Counted from the first letter of the stretch, positions 27,667 through 36,836 are shown. The stretch is 64,000 bases of DNA from Bacteroidota bacterium (GCA_013289175.1 JABDAN010000002.1:54682-118681), one strand, 5' to 3'. Numbers and translations: made by a program. The notes: generated by a model from the sequence alone, not told the origin.

Positions 27667-27762
27667 AGTACAAAAAAGGCCTTTATAATCGTTATTTTCG
27701 GCCGAAAGATACCGGATTCGGACAATAGGACATGGGTTGTTTACAAATTGGAAAAAATACCC

Positions 27763-27770
27763 TATCTTTG
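27763..27770 (+). promoter_or_regulatory. -7 element of the DEAD-box helicase promoter
   Basis: TATCTTTG is a perfect consensus match; TTG at 27737-27739 could serve as -33. It predicts a leader of roughly 140 nt before the helicase start, unusually long for this window. Confidence 0.5.
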
Positions 27771-27849
27771 TGGTTCTGTATGTTATGACTTTTACTGCGT
27801 TTTCTTCTGCTTTCTATTTTCTGCAGCAGTCTCCCCAGATCAGTGTAAC

Positions 27850-27901
27850 GTAAGGCAGGTAAAGTACCCTCTCAAAAGCGGTAGCCTTACCACATTTTTT
27901 T
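27850..27901 (+). promoter_or_regulatory. structured 5' leader hairpin of the DEAD-box helicase mRNA
   Basis: GTAAGGC at 27850-27856 and GCCTTAC at 27884-27890 are perfect inverted repeats. The loop holds a second small stem (GGTA and TACC). A run of seven Ts follows at 27895-27901, 17 bp before the start codon. The shape suits a terminator or attenuator, or a temperature-responsive leader as found on cold-shock helicases. Inference from sequence only. Confidence 0.45.
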
Positions 27902-27918
27902 ATTTAATATTATATACT

Positions 27919-29154
27919 TTGTTATTCTCAGAATTGGGACTCATTGAGCCCTTACAAAAAGCTGTAGCCCATGAAGGCTACAAAACCCCTACACCCATCC
28001 AGGAACAAGCCATTCCGGTCGTTTTAGCCGGCAGGGACATTTTAGGATGTGCCCAAACCGGAACCGGAAAAACTGCTTCTTTCGTCCTGCCTTTGTTGCA
28101 GCGTATGCACGAACAAAAACAAGCCAATGGCGTTTCCGGTCATCCTTTAAAAGCGCTGATCTTAACGCCTACCCGCGAACTGGCCACCCAGATTCATGAA
28201 TCCATAGAAAATTATGGCAGATTCCTGAAATTGAGATCGGTCGTGATCTACGGAGGTGTTTCTCAGTCTCGTCAGGTATCGGACCTACGCAGGGGCTGTG
28301 ATTTTATCGTCGCTACCCCCGGCAGGCTGATGGATCTTATGAACCAAAATTATATCGTGCTGAACGGCATAGAATATTTTGTACTGGATGAGGCAGATCG
28401 CATGCTGGACATGGGATTTGTTCATGAAGTGAAAAGGATTATTTCCAAACTTCCAAAGAAAAGACAGACACTGTTCTTTTCGGCAACCATGCCTCCGGCT
28501 ATTCAGTCCCTGGTGCAGGTACTGTTGACCCATCCGGTAGAAATTACGGTTACACCCGAATCTACTACCGCAGAACTGGTCGATCAGAAACTGTACTATG
28601 TTCAAAAAAGCGAAAAACGCGCTTTGTTGCACCATCTGCTCAAATCCTCACCAAAGGAAAGCGTTCTGGTCTTCACGCGTACAAAACACGGAGCCGACCG
28701 CGTTGCCCGTGATTTAAATCATGCTGGATTTCAGGCAACAGCCATTCATGGGGACAAGACCCAGCAAGCCCGCGAACGTTCACTGCAGGGATTTAAGGAT
28801 GGTAAAATGCAAATCCTGGTGGCGACCGATATTGCCGCCCGTGGAATTGACATCGATGACCTGGGTCTGGTCGTGAATTTTGATCTTCCCAATATTCCAG
28901 AATCCTATGTCCACCGGATCGGAAGAACCGGACGGGCTGGAGCTTTTGGGAAGGCCATTTCCTTCTGCGACTATGAAGAAAAAATATACCTGAAAGATAT
29001 TCAGAAATTTATCGGACAGGTGGTACCGGTGGAAAGCAATCATCCCTATCATCAGGCCCTCATGGAACCATTAACGGTTGCAAGCGCCGCTTCCTCTTCC
29101 GGACGAAGCATGGGCGGTGGAAGAAGATATGGAAGGAAATTCTCACAACGCTGA
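27919..29154 (+). CDS. DEAD-box ATP-dependent RNA helicase (RhlE/CsdA-like)
   Basis: 411 residues from a TTG at 27919. The open frame reaches back to 27598, but the extra part overlaps another gene and reads like noise. There is no ATG near the expected start, and [15 protein letters not shown] is the typical N-terminus, so a TTG start is likely. All motifs are present: Q motif [18 protein letters not shown] near residue 45, [13 protein letters not shown] in [12 protein letters not shown], and [10 protein letters not shown] near 332. The short Gly/Ser/Arg tail ([15 protein letters not shown]) resembles RhlE types. It unwinds RNA in ribosome assembly or cold response. Confidence 0.93.
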   Translation: MLFSELGLIEPLQKAVAHEGYKTPTPIQEQAIPVVLAGRDILGCAQTGTGKTASFVLPLLQRMHEQKQANGVSGHPLKALILTPTRELATQIHESIENYGRFLKLRSVVIYGGVSQSRQVSDLRRGCDFIVATPGRLMDLMNQNYIVLNGIEYFVLDEADRMLDMGFVHEVKRIISKLPKKRQTLFFSATMPPAIQSLVQVLLTHPVEITVTPESTTAELVDQKLYYVQKSEKRALLHHLLKSSPKESVLVFTRTKHGADRVARDLNHAGFQATAIHGDKTQQARERSLQGFKDGKMQILVATDIAARGIDIDDLGLVVNFDLPNIPESYVHRIGRTGRAGAFGKAISFCDYEEKIYLKDIQKFIGQVVPVESNHPYHQALMEPLTVASAASSSGRSMGGGRRYGRKFSQR

Positions 29155-29204
29155 TTATTGTCTTTCGGTAACTGGCAGAAATTTCCAGAACGGATTATAA
29201 AAAG

Positions 29205-29238
29205 GGGTCAAACATTTTACAGGTGTTTGACCCTTTTT
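29205..29238. terminator. strong bidirectional Rho-independent terminator
   Basis: GGGTCAAACA at 29205-29214 and TGTTTGACCC at 29224-29233 form a perfect 10-bp stem with a 9-nt loop, followed by five Ts and preceded by As. It ends the helicase transcript. Confidence 0.85.
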
Positions 29239-29313
29239 CATAGACTCCAATAACTGCTGAACTCCCTTAATTTTGACATCCAAATCTTGGTCAATTGCTA
29301 ATATGAAAGAAAT

Positions 29314-30138
29314 ATGAATCGAATCGTTGCGGGGTTTTTCCTTCTTCCCATGGTCGGAACTTTTGTTTTCGGTCAGTCTAAGGGAGTTTCTTACGGAGTC
29401 AACCAAACCGTTGGAAAATATTATACGGTTCGGGGTATTAAAATTTATACCGAGGTCTATGGTCAGGGGAAACCCCTGTTGTTGATTCACGGAAATGGAG
29501 GCAGTATAAAAGATTTTTCCAGCACGATTCCTTTTTTCTCTAAAAGATATCAAGTGATTGCCGTAGACAGCCGGGCTCAGGGAAAAACAATCGACCGCGG
29601 GGATTCCTTAAGTTTTGAGATGATGGCCGACGATTTTGCCGAATTGCTGAATCAAATGCATATTGATTCAACCTTTGTCATCGGATGGAGCGACGGTGGA
29701 ATCAATGCCATTTTGCTGGCCCTGCGTCATCCTGAAAAAGTGATCAAAATGGTGTCTACGGGCGCAAATATGACGCCCGATTCTTCAGCCATCATCCCTT
29801 CCAGCTGGATGGATGAACAAAAACAATACGAACGGGATAAAAATAAAACCTGGACCACCGAAAAAGAAAAAAACGATTGGAAATTGTTTATGCTCGACTG
29901 GCTGCAACCGAATGTACCTTTGACGGATCTGAGGGCAATCCGTTGCCCCTCCCTGATCATATGCGGTGATCACGACGTTATAACCATTGCCCATACCCTG
30001 GGAATCTATTCCAATATCCCAAACGCCTATTTGTGGGTAATACCCAATTCAGGGCACGGCACGCTGGTAGAACACCGCGACCTGTTCAATACCGTGGTCG
30101 ACAAGTTTTTGCAAGAGCCCTATCAAAACAGAAATTAA
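29314..30138 (+). CDS. exported alpha/beta hydrolase
   Basis: 274 residues, signal peptide MNRIVAGFFLLPMVGTFVFGQ. Alpha/beta-hydrolase fold: oxyanion region LLLIHGNGGS near residue 52, nucleophile elbow GWSDGG near 126, acid Asp in ICGDHDVI near 217, and catalytic His in PNSGHGTLVEH near 246. The substrate cannot be read off; the family includes esterases and lactonases. Export points to the periplasm. Confidence 0.85.
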   Translation: MNRIVAGFFLLPMVGTFVFGQSKGVSYGVNQTVGKYYTVRGIKIYTEVYGQGKPLLLIHGNGGSIKDFSSTIPFFSKRYQVIAVDSRAQGKTIDRGDSLSFEMMADDFAELLNQMHIDSTFVIGWSDGGINAILLALRHPEKVIKMVSTGANMTPDSSAIIPSSWMDEQKQYERDKNKTWTTEKEKNDWKLFMLDWLQPNVPLTDLRAIRCPSLIICGDHDVITIAHTLGIYSNIPNAYLWVIPNSGHGTLVEHRDLFNTVVDKFLQEPYQNRN

Positions 30139-30189
30139 ACAGGGATTTCAAATGGAATTCCTGCTTTGTTAAATCTTAAATGCATTTTT

Positions 30190-30882
30190 ATGAGCGCACC
30201 ACTACGTGTAATAATAACTGGCGTAACCGGCATGGTTGGAGAAGGCGTTTTGCATGAATGCCTGCTGAGTCCAGATGTAGAAAAAATTCTGGTGGTTTCT
30301 CGCAGACCCAGTGGAATTAATCATCCCAAGCTTACCGAGATCATTCATGCTGATTTCTTTGATTTGACTTCCATTGAACCAGCCTTTGCTGGATACCATG
30401 CCTGTTTTTTTTGCTTGGGGGTTTCTTCTGTGGGAATGAAAAAGCCAGTCTATGAGAAAATGACCTATGATCTCACCTTAAATTTCGCAAAAACACTAAC
30501 CCAGTTCAACCGGGATATGCAGTTTTGTTACGTTTCCGGAGCAGGAACAGACAGTACTGAAAAGGGAAGGCTGCACTGGGCACGAGTAAAGGGGAAAACA
30601 GAAAATGATTTACAGAAACTCGCCTTCCTACAGGTCTGGCTTTTCAGGCCCGGTGCGCTGAAAGCTACCAAAGGGTTGAAAAATACCCCTCCTGTGTACA
30701 AATGGTTCAGTTGGATGATCCCTTTGGTGGAAACCCTTTTTCCTAATTCAGTCTGCAGCCTCGCTCAGCTCGGAGAAGCCATGATCCAAGTCGTATCCAG
30801 CGGTTATGACCGCCATATTATTGAAGTAAGTGATATTAAAAAACTCAGTCGACAACGTTCGGCGCAGCCGGTCAAGGCATGA
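30190..30882 (+). CDS. NAD(P)-dependent oxidoreductase (atypical SDR, Rossmann fold)
   Basis: 230 residues from the ATG at 30190; an in-frame TTG at 30166 is disfavoured. Rossmann dinucleotide motif VIITGVTGMVGEGVL at residues 6-20, typical of extended or atypical SDR (NmrA/TMEM-like) proteins. The YVSGAGTDSTEKGR region takes the catalytic segment but lacks a classical YxxxK, so it may bind cofactor without SDR catalysis. Cytoplasmic. Confidence 0.78.
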   Translation: MSAPLRVIITGVTGMVGEGVLHECLLSPDVEKILVVSRRPSGINHPKLTEIIHADFFDLTSIEPAFAGYHACFFCLGVSSVGMKKPVYEKMTYDLTLNFAKTLTQFNRDMQFCYVSGAGTDSTEKGRLHWARVKGKTENDLQKLAFLQVWLFRPGALKATKGLKNTPPVYKWFSWMIPLVETLFPNSVCSLAQLGEAMIQVVSSGYDRHIIEVSDIKKLSRQRSAQPVKA

Positions 30883-30907
30883 TAGAAGATTGGCTTAGGG
30901 ATTCCGG

Positions 30908-31285
30908 TCACCCGTCCATGGGTTCCCACAATTCAATTTTGTTCCCTTCCGGATCCATGCAGTGTACAAACTTCCCGTAACTGTATGTCTCAATTTTATC
31001 GAGCATGGAAATGCCTTTGTCCACCATCTGAGCGACCAAGGCCTCCAGATTTTCAACCCGGTAATTGATCATAAAATCCTTGGTGGAAGGATTAAAATGG
31101 GTGGTATGTTGAGGAAAAGGCGACCATACCGTAGAGCCTTTGGAAGGATCGACCTCCATATTCCAATCGAAATTGAAGCCGTAGTCCCCTGCGTCAATTC
31201 CCAAATGTTCTTTGTACCAAGCTTTTAACATCGCAGGGTTCTCGCATTTAAAAAAAATGCCGCCGATGCCGGTAACTTTTTTCAT
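30908..31285 (-). CDS. VOC (glyoxalase/bleomycin resistance) family protein
   Basis: 125 residues from the ATG at 31285, which starts MKKVTGIGGIFFKCENPAM. Single vicinal-oxygen-chelate module pair: WYKEHLGIDAGDYGFNF at one end and VHCMDPEGNKIELWEP at the other, where the Glu in IELWEP is the usual metal ligand. Members act as lyases, dioxygenases or binding proteins. The activity here is unknown. Confidence 0.88.
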   Translation of the reverse strand: MKKVTGIGGIFFKCENPAMLKAWYKEHLGIDAGDYGFNFDWNMEVDPSKGSTVWSPFPQHTTHFNPSTKDFMINYRVENLEALVAQMVDKGISMLDKIETYSYGKFVHCMDPEGNKIELWEPMDG

Positions 31286-31379
31286 GACATGAAGGTTTAG
31301 GATCAAAAGTATCATTTTTATAATTATGTTTTATTTATTAATACCGGCTGGAAAAGTTTTTCATTATCAGACCAGACCC

Positions 31380-31387
31380 TAGTTTTG
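31380..31387 (+). promoter_or_regulatory. -7 element of the tex promoter
   Basis: TAGTTTTG matches TAnnTTTG. A T-run at 31357-31361 lies 18 bp upstream at the -33 place. The ATG follows after only 4 bases, so the mRNA is predicted to be leaderless. Confidence 0.5.
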
Positions 31388-31391
31388 CCGC

Positions 31392-33641
31392 ATGATTGAA
31401 TTTGCTGGATTGATTGCAGATGCATTGAATATTCGAACCAAACAGGTTGAGGTGGTGCTGGCATTGCTTGCTGGCGGAGCGACCATTCCCTTTATCGCCC
31501 GTTACAGAAAGGATCAAACGGGTGCCCTGGATGAAGTGATGATTCAACGCATCCAGGATGAATCCAAAACACGTATCGCCTTTGCGGAGAGAAAAGCCGC
31601 TATTGAGAAATCCATCCTCGAACAGGGGAAAATGACGGATGGTTTGCAACAAAGACTCAACAACGCTCTTACCCAGGTTGAACTGGAAGATATTTATATT
31701 CCTTATAAGCCCAAACGAAAAACAAAGGCCCAGTCGGCCCGTGAAAAAGGCCTGGAGCCCCTGGCCATCCTGCTTCTTGAACAAAAAGCAATCAGGATCC
31801 GGGAAACAGCGGCAGCTTTTTTGAACGAAGAGGTAACCTCCATAGAGGATGCATTGCAGGGTGCCCGCGATATCATCGCTGAGCGGGTAAATGAAGATGA
31901 AACCGTGCGGTCCCGCATGCGTAAACTTTTTCAGGAAACGGGACGGATGGAAAGTAAGGTTTTGGCGGGAAAAGAAACGGAGGCGGAAAAATTCAAAGAC
32001 TATTTTAATTTTTCAGAAAAGGTTTCAACCATTCCTTCCCATCGGATTCTGGCGGTATTGCGTGGGTTCATGGAAGGCTTTCTCCGAATGGAAATCGTTC
32101 CTCTGGAAGACGAGGCACTGGCTCAAATTGAAAAACAATTCATACACGGCTCAGGTGAGTCTTCGGACGAAATTAAAAAAGCGATCAAAGACAGTTATCG
32201 ACGCCTCCTGCAGCCAGCCATGGAAAGTGAATTTCGGATGTTGCTGAAAAACAAAGCCGACGAAGAGGCGATCAACGTTTTTGCGGAAAACCTTCGTCAG
32301 CTCTTGCTCAGCTCTCCTTTGGGCAGCAAGAGAATCCTGGCCATCGATCCGGGTTACAGAACCGGATGTAAAGTAGTTTGCCTGGACGAGCAGGGAATAC
32401 TTCAGAAAACGGATCTGATTTTTGTGCATGAAGCCGTCAGATCCGCAGAAGCTGAACAAAAGATCCGCAGTCTTACCAAACAATTTAAAACTGAAGCATT
32501 TGCGATCGGCGACGGTACCGCCGGGCGGCAAACGGAACAGTTCATTAAAAATCTCAACTTAGGCCTGCCCATATTTATGGTAAATGAAGATGGTGCCTCG
32601 GTTTATTCGGCTTCAGAAGCGGCGCGGGAAGAATTTCCGAATGAGGACATTACGGTCCGCGGCTCCATCAGCATTGGAAGAAGATTGATGGATCCCCTGG
32701 CGGAACTGGTTAAAATAGATCCCAAAAGCATCGGAGTGGGTCAATACCAGCACGATGTCAATCCATTCCGTTTAAAGGAAAGACTGGATCAAACGGTGGT
32801 TAGTTGTGTCAATGCGGTGGGCGTAAACTTGAATACAGCGGGTAAACATCTCTTGAGTTATGTCAGCGGAATCGGAGAGACCCTGGCTGAAAATATTATC
32901 AAACATCGTCAAAAGATCGGAAAATTCTCCAACCGAAAACAACTCTTGGAAGTCCCTCGGCTAGGAGAAAAAGCATTTGAACAATGTGCAGGTTTTCTAA
33001 GAATCCGTCAGGGAGAAAATCCACTAGATGAGAGTGCGGTGCATCCGGAAGCCTATGGCTTGGTTGAGAAAATCGCCTCGGAGTTGAACGTGGATCTGAG
33101 ATCTTTGATTGGAAAAGAAGAGCTCATAAAAAAAGTTGATTCAAAAAAATATGTCAGTGATAAGATAGGGGAGCATACCATTTTAGATATTCTCCATGAA
33201 CTAAGAAAACCCGGCCTGGATCCAAGAACGGAACTAGAGCCATTTGAATTTGCAAATATTTATAACCTGGAAGATGTGAAAGTGGGAATGGTGGTACCAG
33301 GGATTGTAACCAACATTACAAGATTTGGTGCATTTGTGGACATCGGTGTAAAGCAGGATGGTCTGGTGCATGTAAGTGAAATCTCTAACCGTTTTATCAC
33401 TGATCCCAGTGAAGTTTTAAAACTCAATGACAAATTGCTGGTAAAAGTTATGGAAGTGGATCCGGTACGCAAGCGGATTGCTCTTTCGATCAAACAGGCA
33501 GAGGAAAACAAAGCCAAAACAAAAATAAATTCTTCACCCTCGCCAAAAGGCCAACCCACGCCTGCACCTAAAGAAAAAAAACAAACCAGCGCTTCTATGA
33601 AAGATGCCCTGCTTGCATTAAAAATGAAATTTAAATCTTAG
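31392..33641 (+). CDS. tex: Tex family RNA-binding transcription accessory protein
   Basis: 749 residues, the usual Tex length. Domain order: N-terminal helical bundle (FIARYRKDQTGALDEVMI), YqgF/RNase-H-like domain (ILAIDPGYRTGCKVV, near residue 315), helix-hairpin-helix repeats (GIGETLAENIIKHRQKIGKF and RLGEKAFEQCAGF, near 495-540), and a C-terminal S1 RNA-binding domain (GMVVPGIVTNITRFGAFVDI, near 630). Tex binds nucleic acid and affects transcription and RNA stability. The tail is a Lys/Pro-rich linker. Highly conserved. Confidence 0.95.
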   Translation: MIEFAGLIADALNIRTKQVEVVLALLAGGATIPFIARYRKDQTGALDEVMIQRIQDESKTRIAFAERKAAIEKSILEQGKMTDGLQQRLNNALTQVELEDIYIPYKPKRKTKAQSAREKGLEPLAILLLEQKAIRIRETAAAFLNEEVTSIEDALQGARDIIAERVNEDETVRSRMRKLFQETGRMESKVLAGKETEAEKFKDYFNFSEKVSTIPSHRILAVLRGFMEGFLRMEIVPLEDEALAQIEKQFIHGSGESSDEIKKAIKDSYRRLLQPAMESEFRMLLKNKADEEAINVFAENLRQLLLSSPLGSKRILAIDPGYRTGCKVVCLDEQGILQKTDLIFVHEAVRSAEAEQKIRSLTKQFKTEAFAIGDGTAGRQTEQFIKNLNLGLPIFMVNEDGASVYSASEAAREEFPNEDITVRGSISIGRRLMDPLAELVKIDPKSIGVGQYQHDVNPFRLKERLDQTVVSCVNAVGVNLNTAGKHLLSYVSGIGETLAENIIKHRQKIGKFSNRKQLLEVPRLGEKAFEQCAGFLRIRQGENPLDESAVHPEAYGLVEKIASELNVDLRSLIGKEELIKKVDSKKYVSDKIGEHTILDILHELRKPGLDPRTELEPFEFANIYNLEDVKVGMVVPGIVTNITRFGAFVDIGVKQDGLVHVSEISNRFITDPSEVLKLNDKLLVKVMEVDPVRKRIALSIKQAEENKAKTKINSSPSPKGQPTPAPKEKKQTSASMKDALLALKMKFKS

Positions 33642-33656
33642 GGTGATCAGATTAGT

Positions 33657-33842
33657 TCAGGGGTTACCTTGTTTCTTTTTAGTGCTCCCATCGGGTTTTA
33701 ATCGACCTGCTGCTTTTAACTGAGTTTGCAAAAGCCACTCTATCTGGCCATTGACGCTGCGGAATTCATCCGAAGCCCACTTTTCTAGGTTTTTGTAGAT
33801 GGCTTCATCGATTCGCAATACAAAAGTTTTCTTGTCAGCCAT
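33657..33842 (-). CDS. Arc-like ribbon-helix-helix DNA-binding protein
   Basis: 61 residues. KKTFVLRIDEAIYKNLEKWA forms the strand-helix of an Arc/MetJ ribbon-helix-helix dimer, and SVNGQIEWLLQTQLKAAG the second helix. The tail is a basic KKKQGNP. It lies 13 bp downstream of the SPFH gene, as seen in other Bacteroidota, so it may regulate that gene or simply be co-transcribed. No toxin partner is present, which argues against a toxin-antitoxin pair. Confidence 0.8.
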   Translation of the reverse strand: MADKKTFVLRIDEAIYKNLEKWASDEFRSVNGQIEWLLQTQLKAAGRLKPDGSTKKKQGNP

Positions 33843-33855
33843 GCTCCACTATAAT

Positions 33856-34725
33856 TTATTGATACAGGGTACCAGTATTCAAAACCGGGGTTGCAGCTTT
33901 TTCACCACATAAGACGACCATGAGGTTGCTGACCATCGCCGCCTTTTTCTCTTCATCGAGTTGCACAATGCCTTTTTTTGAAAGCATTTCCAAAGCCAGT
34001 TCCACCATACCCACAGCACCTTCCACAATTTTAAAACGCGCGGCAACAATGGCGGTTGCCTGTTGTCGCTGCAACATGGCACCTGCAATTTCAGCGGCAT
34101 ATGCCAGGTGGCTGATCCTTGCTTCTTTGATAATGAGTCCCGCCGGTGCCAGTCTTTCATTCAGTTCTTTTTCCAATAGGACGTTCACCTGATCACCACC
34201 ATCTCTTAGGGTGATATCTGCGTGTTCATCCTCCATATGATCGTATGGACAGGTCGTTGCGAGGTGACGAACAGCTGCCTCACTTTGGATTTTCACGTAT
34301 TGGTAATAGTCAGCCACTTCAAAGGCGGCTTTATATGTATTGCTCACCTGCCAGACGATGACTGCCGCAATTTCAATGGGATTACCCATTTTATCATTCA
34401 CTTTCAGCTGATTGCTTTCCATGTTTTGTGAACGTAGAGAAATGGCATATGATTTAAAAAATGGATTAATCCACAATAGACCGTTTGCCTTTACGGTTCC
34501 CACGTATTTACCGAAAAACGTGAGCACCCGGGCCTGATTGGGATTAACGATCATGATTCCCTTTACCAGGAAACCAAAAGCGATCATACATAGGGCACCC
34601 ATAACGCTGAATCGGGATATTTCCTGCTGCGCCCCGTTTACAAACAGAAAGACTGCCAAAGCCAAGAGGGCGAGGGATAAAATCAGTATGGCAAATCCTG
34701 AAATGGGTTTAATTATCTTTTCCAT
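33856..34725 (-). CDS. SPFH/band 7 domain membrane protein
   Basis: 289 residues. Two N-terminal hydrophobic helices (ISGFAILILSLALLALAVFLFV and FSVMGALCMIAFGFLVKGIMIV) precede the SPFH core: VNPNQARVLTFFGKYVGTVKANGLLWINPF and LRSQNMESNQLKVNDKMGNPIEI, ending in a coiled-coil stretch (MLQRQQATAIVAAR). SPFH proteins form large membrane-associated rings and scaffold lipid domains or proteases. It has a good promoter and is co-transcribed with the Arc-like gene. Confidence 0.92.
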   Translation of the reverse strand: MEKIIKPISGFAILILSLALLALAVFLFVNGAQQEISRFSVMGALCMIAFGFLVKGIMIVNPNQARVLTFFGKYVGTVKANGLLWINPFFKSYAISLRSQNMESNQLKVNDKMGNPIEIAAVIVWQVSNTYKAAFEVADYYQYVKIQSEAAVRHLATTCPYDHMEDEHADITLRDGGDQVNVLLEKELNERLAPAGLIIKEARISHLAYAAEIAGAMLQRQQATAIVAARFKIVEGAVGMVELALEMLSKKGIVQLDEEKKAAMVSNLMVVLCGEKAATPVLNTGTLYQ

Positions 34726-34757
34726 GGCTTGTTATTGAAATGATATTAAAATGATAT

Positions 34758-34788
34758 CAAAGGTAAAAACTAATTAGACATGGTCAAA
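34758..34788 (-). promoter_or_regulatory. canonical Bacteroidota promoter of the SPFH-Arc operon
   Basis: On the minus strand TTTG (34788-34785), a 19-bp spacer, then TACCTTTG (34765-34758): a full match to the TTTG/TAnnTTTG consensus. The ATG is 32 bp downstream. Confidence 0.65.
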
Positions 34789-34842
34789 TTAATTTTGATA
34801 GGGGAGCACCCGTTTTCAGTGTTCGTCTGGTAAAGACCCGCC

Positions 34843-34874
34843 TTGCCGCCATCCAGCTCTCCGTCCTATCTTTG
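34843..34874 (+). promoter_or_regulatory. promoter of the SDR gene, probably leaderless
   Basis: TTG at 34843-34845, a 21-bp spacer, then TATCTTTG at 34867-34874. The ATG at 34879 follows after 4 bases, the same spacing as at the tex gene. Confidence 0.6.
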
Positions 34875-34878
34875 TCCT

Positions 34879-35664
34879 ATGAATCTTTCATTGACCGGTA
34901 AAACGGCCCTGGTCTGCGGCAGTTCTCAGGGTATCGGGTTGGCGACCGCCCAAGAACTGGCTTTAAATGGGGCCGATTGTATTCTGGCCGCCCGGAATGC
35001 CAATGCGCTGACGCTTGCAGTAAGCCAGTTACCGAAAACAAAAGACCAGGTCCATCAATGGGTATTGGTTGATTTTTCTGAAACCAAGCAGGTGGAAGAG
35101 GCTATTGGAACCATCACCGAAAAACAAAACGTCGATATTCTTATCAACAACAGCGGTGGACCAAAAGCGGGTCCGATCCTGGAAGCTTCTAATGATGCAT
35201 TCGAGCAGGCTTTCAGGCAGCATTTGATCAACAATCAGATCCTGACCAGGGCCGTAGTCCCCGGCATGCAAAAAAGGGGGTATGGCAGGATTATCAATAT
35301 CCTTTCTACTTCAGTTAAAACACCCCTGGCTAACCTGGGAGTCTCCAATACAATCCGGCTCGCCGTAGCCTCCTGGGCAAAGACCCTCGCCAATGAGATC
35401 GGTCGCTTTAATATTACGGTTAACAACATTCTTCCTGGATTAACCGAGACACAAAGACTGGATGAGCTGATACAACATTCTTCCAATTTAGGCGGAAAGG
35501 ATCCCAAGGTCATCGAGGAAATGTTAAGGGATAGTATTCCAATGAAACGCTTTGGAAAACCCGAAGAAATTGCACAAGTCATTGCATTTCTGGCTTCTCC
35601 AGCGGCCTCTTATGTCAACGGAGTGAATATTGCGGTGGATGGTGGACGAACCCCGGCATTTTAA
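34879..35664 (+). CDS. SDR family oxidoreductase (3-oxoacyl-ACP reductase-like)
   Basis: 261 residues from the ATG at 34879. The frame opens earlier, but the promoter lies across that part and MNLSLTGKTALVCGSSQGIG is the normal start. Cofactor motif GSSQGIGLA, NNSGG (in place of NNAG) near residue 92, and a C-terminal VNGVNIAVDGGRTPAF. At the usual Ser-Tyr-Lys site the sequence is NILSTSVKTPLANLGVSNTIRLAVASW: the catalytic Tyr of YxxxK is replaced by Val-Ser-Asn, so it belongs to a divergent, possibly non-classical SDR subgroup. Confidence 0.82.
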   Translation: MNLSLTGKTALVCGSSQGIGLATAQELALNGADCILAARNANALTLAVSQLPKTKDQVHQWVLVDFSETKQVEEAIGTITEKQNVDILINNSGGPKAGPILEASNDAFEQAFRQHLINNQILTRAVVPGMQKRGYGRIINILSTSVKTPLANLGVSNTIRLAVASWAKTLANEIGRFNITVNNILPGLTETQRLDELIQHSSNLGGKDPKVIEEMLRDSIPMKRFGKPEEIAQVIAFLASPAASYVNGVNIAVDGGRTPAF

Positions 35665-35665
35665 T

Positions 35666-36160
35666 TCAGTTAATTTTCAGTTCATAGAGCCAATATGCCA
35701 GGCCATAATGTTCATCCAATATCTTTATTTTTTTAAACCCCAGTTTCTCATAAATATGCCGGGCTGTATACATGATTTCCGCCGAATGCAAACGGATGGT
35801 TTTTTCCCCCAAGCGTTTTGCCTTTTCGATGCAAAAACGGGTCAGGTTTTGCGCAATTCCCTTTCCTGCAGCATTTGGATGTACGCCAACCATCCGAATA
35901 TAACTGGTGTCCGATGAGTAAATTTTAGTCGGATTTCCACTGGGCACTAAAAAAGCCATACCCAATAGTTTTGAGTTTTCTTCGCAAACAAAACCAAAGG
36001 TGGTTTTTACTAAAAGAGGGAAGGTCTGATCACTTTTGAGCACGGCTTCCATCTTTAACCAGTTATCCGCCGTCAATTCTTTTTTCAATAGCCCATAAGA
36101 ATCGAGACCAAGTTTCTGAAGATCTTCCAGGTCATTTTCATCAGCCGCCCGGTAAACCAT
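35666..36160 (-). CDS. GNAT family N-acetyltransferase
   Basis: 164 residues from the ATG at 36160; the ATG at 36169 adds three residues. Acetyl-CoA loop VHPNAAGKGIAQNLTRFCIEKA near residues 97-118 (Q/R-x-x-G-x-G/A pattern) and the family end ARHIYEKLGFKKI. Substrate unknown. Its 3' end is 2 bp from the convergent SDR stop. Confidence 0.88.
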   Translation of the reverse strand: MVYRAADENDLEDLQKLGLDSYGLLKKELTADNWLKMEAVLKSDQTFPLLVKTTFGFVCEENSKLLGMAFLVPSGNPTKIYSSDTSYIRMVGVHPNAAGKGIAQNLTRFCIEKAKRLGEKTIRLHSAEIMYTARHIYEKLGFKKIKILDEHYGLAYWLYELKIN

Positions 36161-36200
36161 AGTACGCAATACTTATCTTAAATAATTATTTCCGATGAAT

Positions 36201-36836
36201 TTAATATTCAAAACGATTGACTTCCGGATCGTGCAGTATCTCACTAATGAATGCCAGGTGATTTTTCCTGGAGCCTCTTACAAACCATTCACCGGTTATT
36301 GATCCACCTGCTTTGACTTCACGCCCTCTTTTGTACCATAGATGATGAGATTCAAATAGTTTCTCATAATACCGCATGGTCTCCTCTTTATAAGCGGTTT
36401 CTATTTTATAGTTGCGCATTTGGTTTACATGATCAATCCATATTTCCAGTTTTCCAAATACAATCAGCATAACCAGTATGAGTATACAAGCTACAATGGA
36501 AACCAGGGAATAACCTGCACCAATACCCATTCCGAGTGCCGCGGTTACCCAGATCATGGCCGCTGTGGTAATTCCATTGACCCCAAAATCTCCTTTGAAA
36601 ATGACGCCGGCACCTACAAACCCAATGCCCGTAGCGATATTGGACGCAATCCGGTCCGGATTGCTACCGGCTCCAATAATTTGGGAAAAAATCGTGAAGA
36701 GGGTAGAACCTAAGCAAATCAAGGTGAGGGTACGGAAGCCAGCGGATTTACTCCTGTATTCTCGTTCAACTCCAATAGCCCCACCTACTAAAATCGAAAG
36801 CAATATTTTTATTAGGATGTCCGGGGGTAGCTGCAT
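36201..36836 (-). CDS. MgtC/SapB family membrane protein
   Basis: 211 residues. Helical core: ILLSILVGGAIGVEREYRSKSAGFRTLTLICLGSTLFTI, including the invariant G-x-E-R-E and the R-T motif, then ASNIATGIGFVGAGVIFKG. About five membrane helices precede a soluble C-terminal domain of about 75 residues. MgtC-type proteins are linked to Mg2+ homeostasis and F-ATPase or virulence control in enterics. The role in this phylum is not established. Confidence 0.93.
   Translation of the reverse strand: MQLPPDILIKILLSILVGGAIGVEREYRSKSAGFRTLTLICLGSTLFTIFSQIIGAGSNPDRIASNIATGIGFVGAGVIFKGDFGVNGITTAAMIWVTAALGMGIGAGYSLVSIVACILILVMLIVFGKLEIWIDHVNQMRNYKIETAYKEETMRYYEKLFESHHLWYKRGREVKAGGSITGEWFVRGSRKNHLAFISEILHDPEVNRFEY

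Noticed and set aside
27598..27918. In-frame upstream extension of the DEAD-box helicase
   Set aside because: Overlaps the start of the Omp85-type gene, covers the promoter and structured leader, and its sequence does not resemble a helicase N-terminus.
33657..33842. Antitoxin of a toxin-antitoxin pair
   Set aside because: The ribbon-helix-helix gene has no toxin-like neighbour and sits in an SPFH operon.
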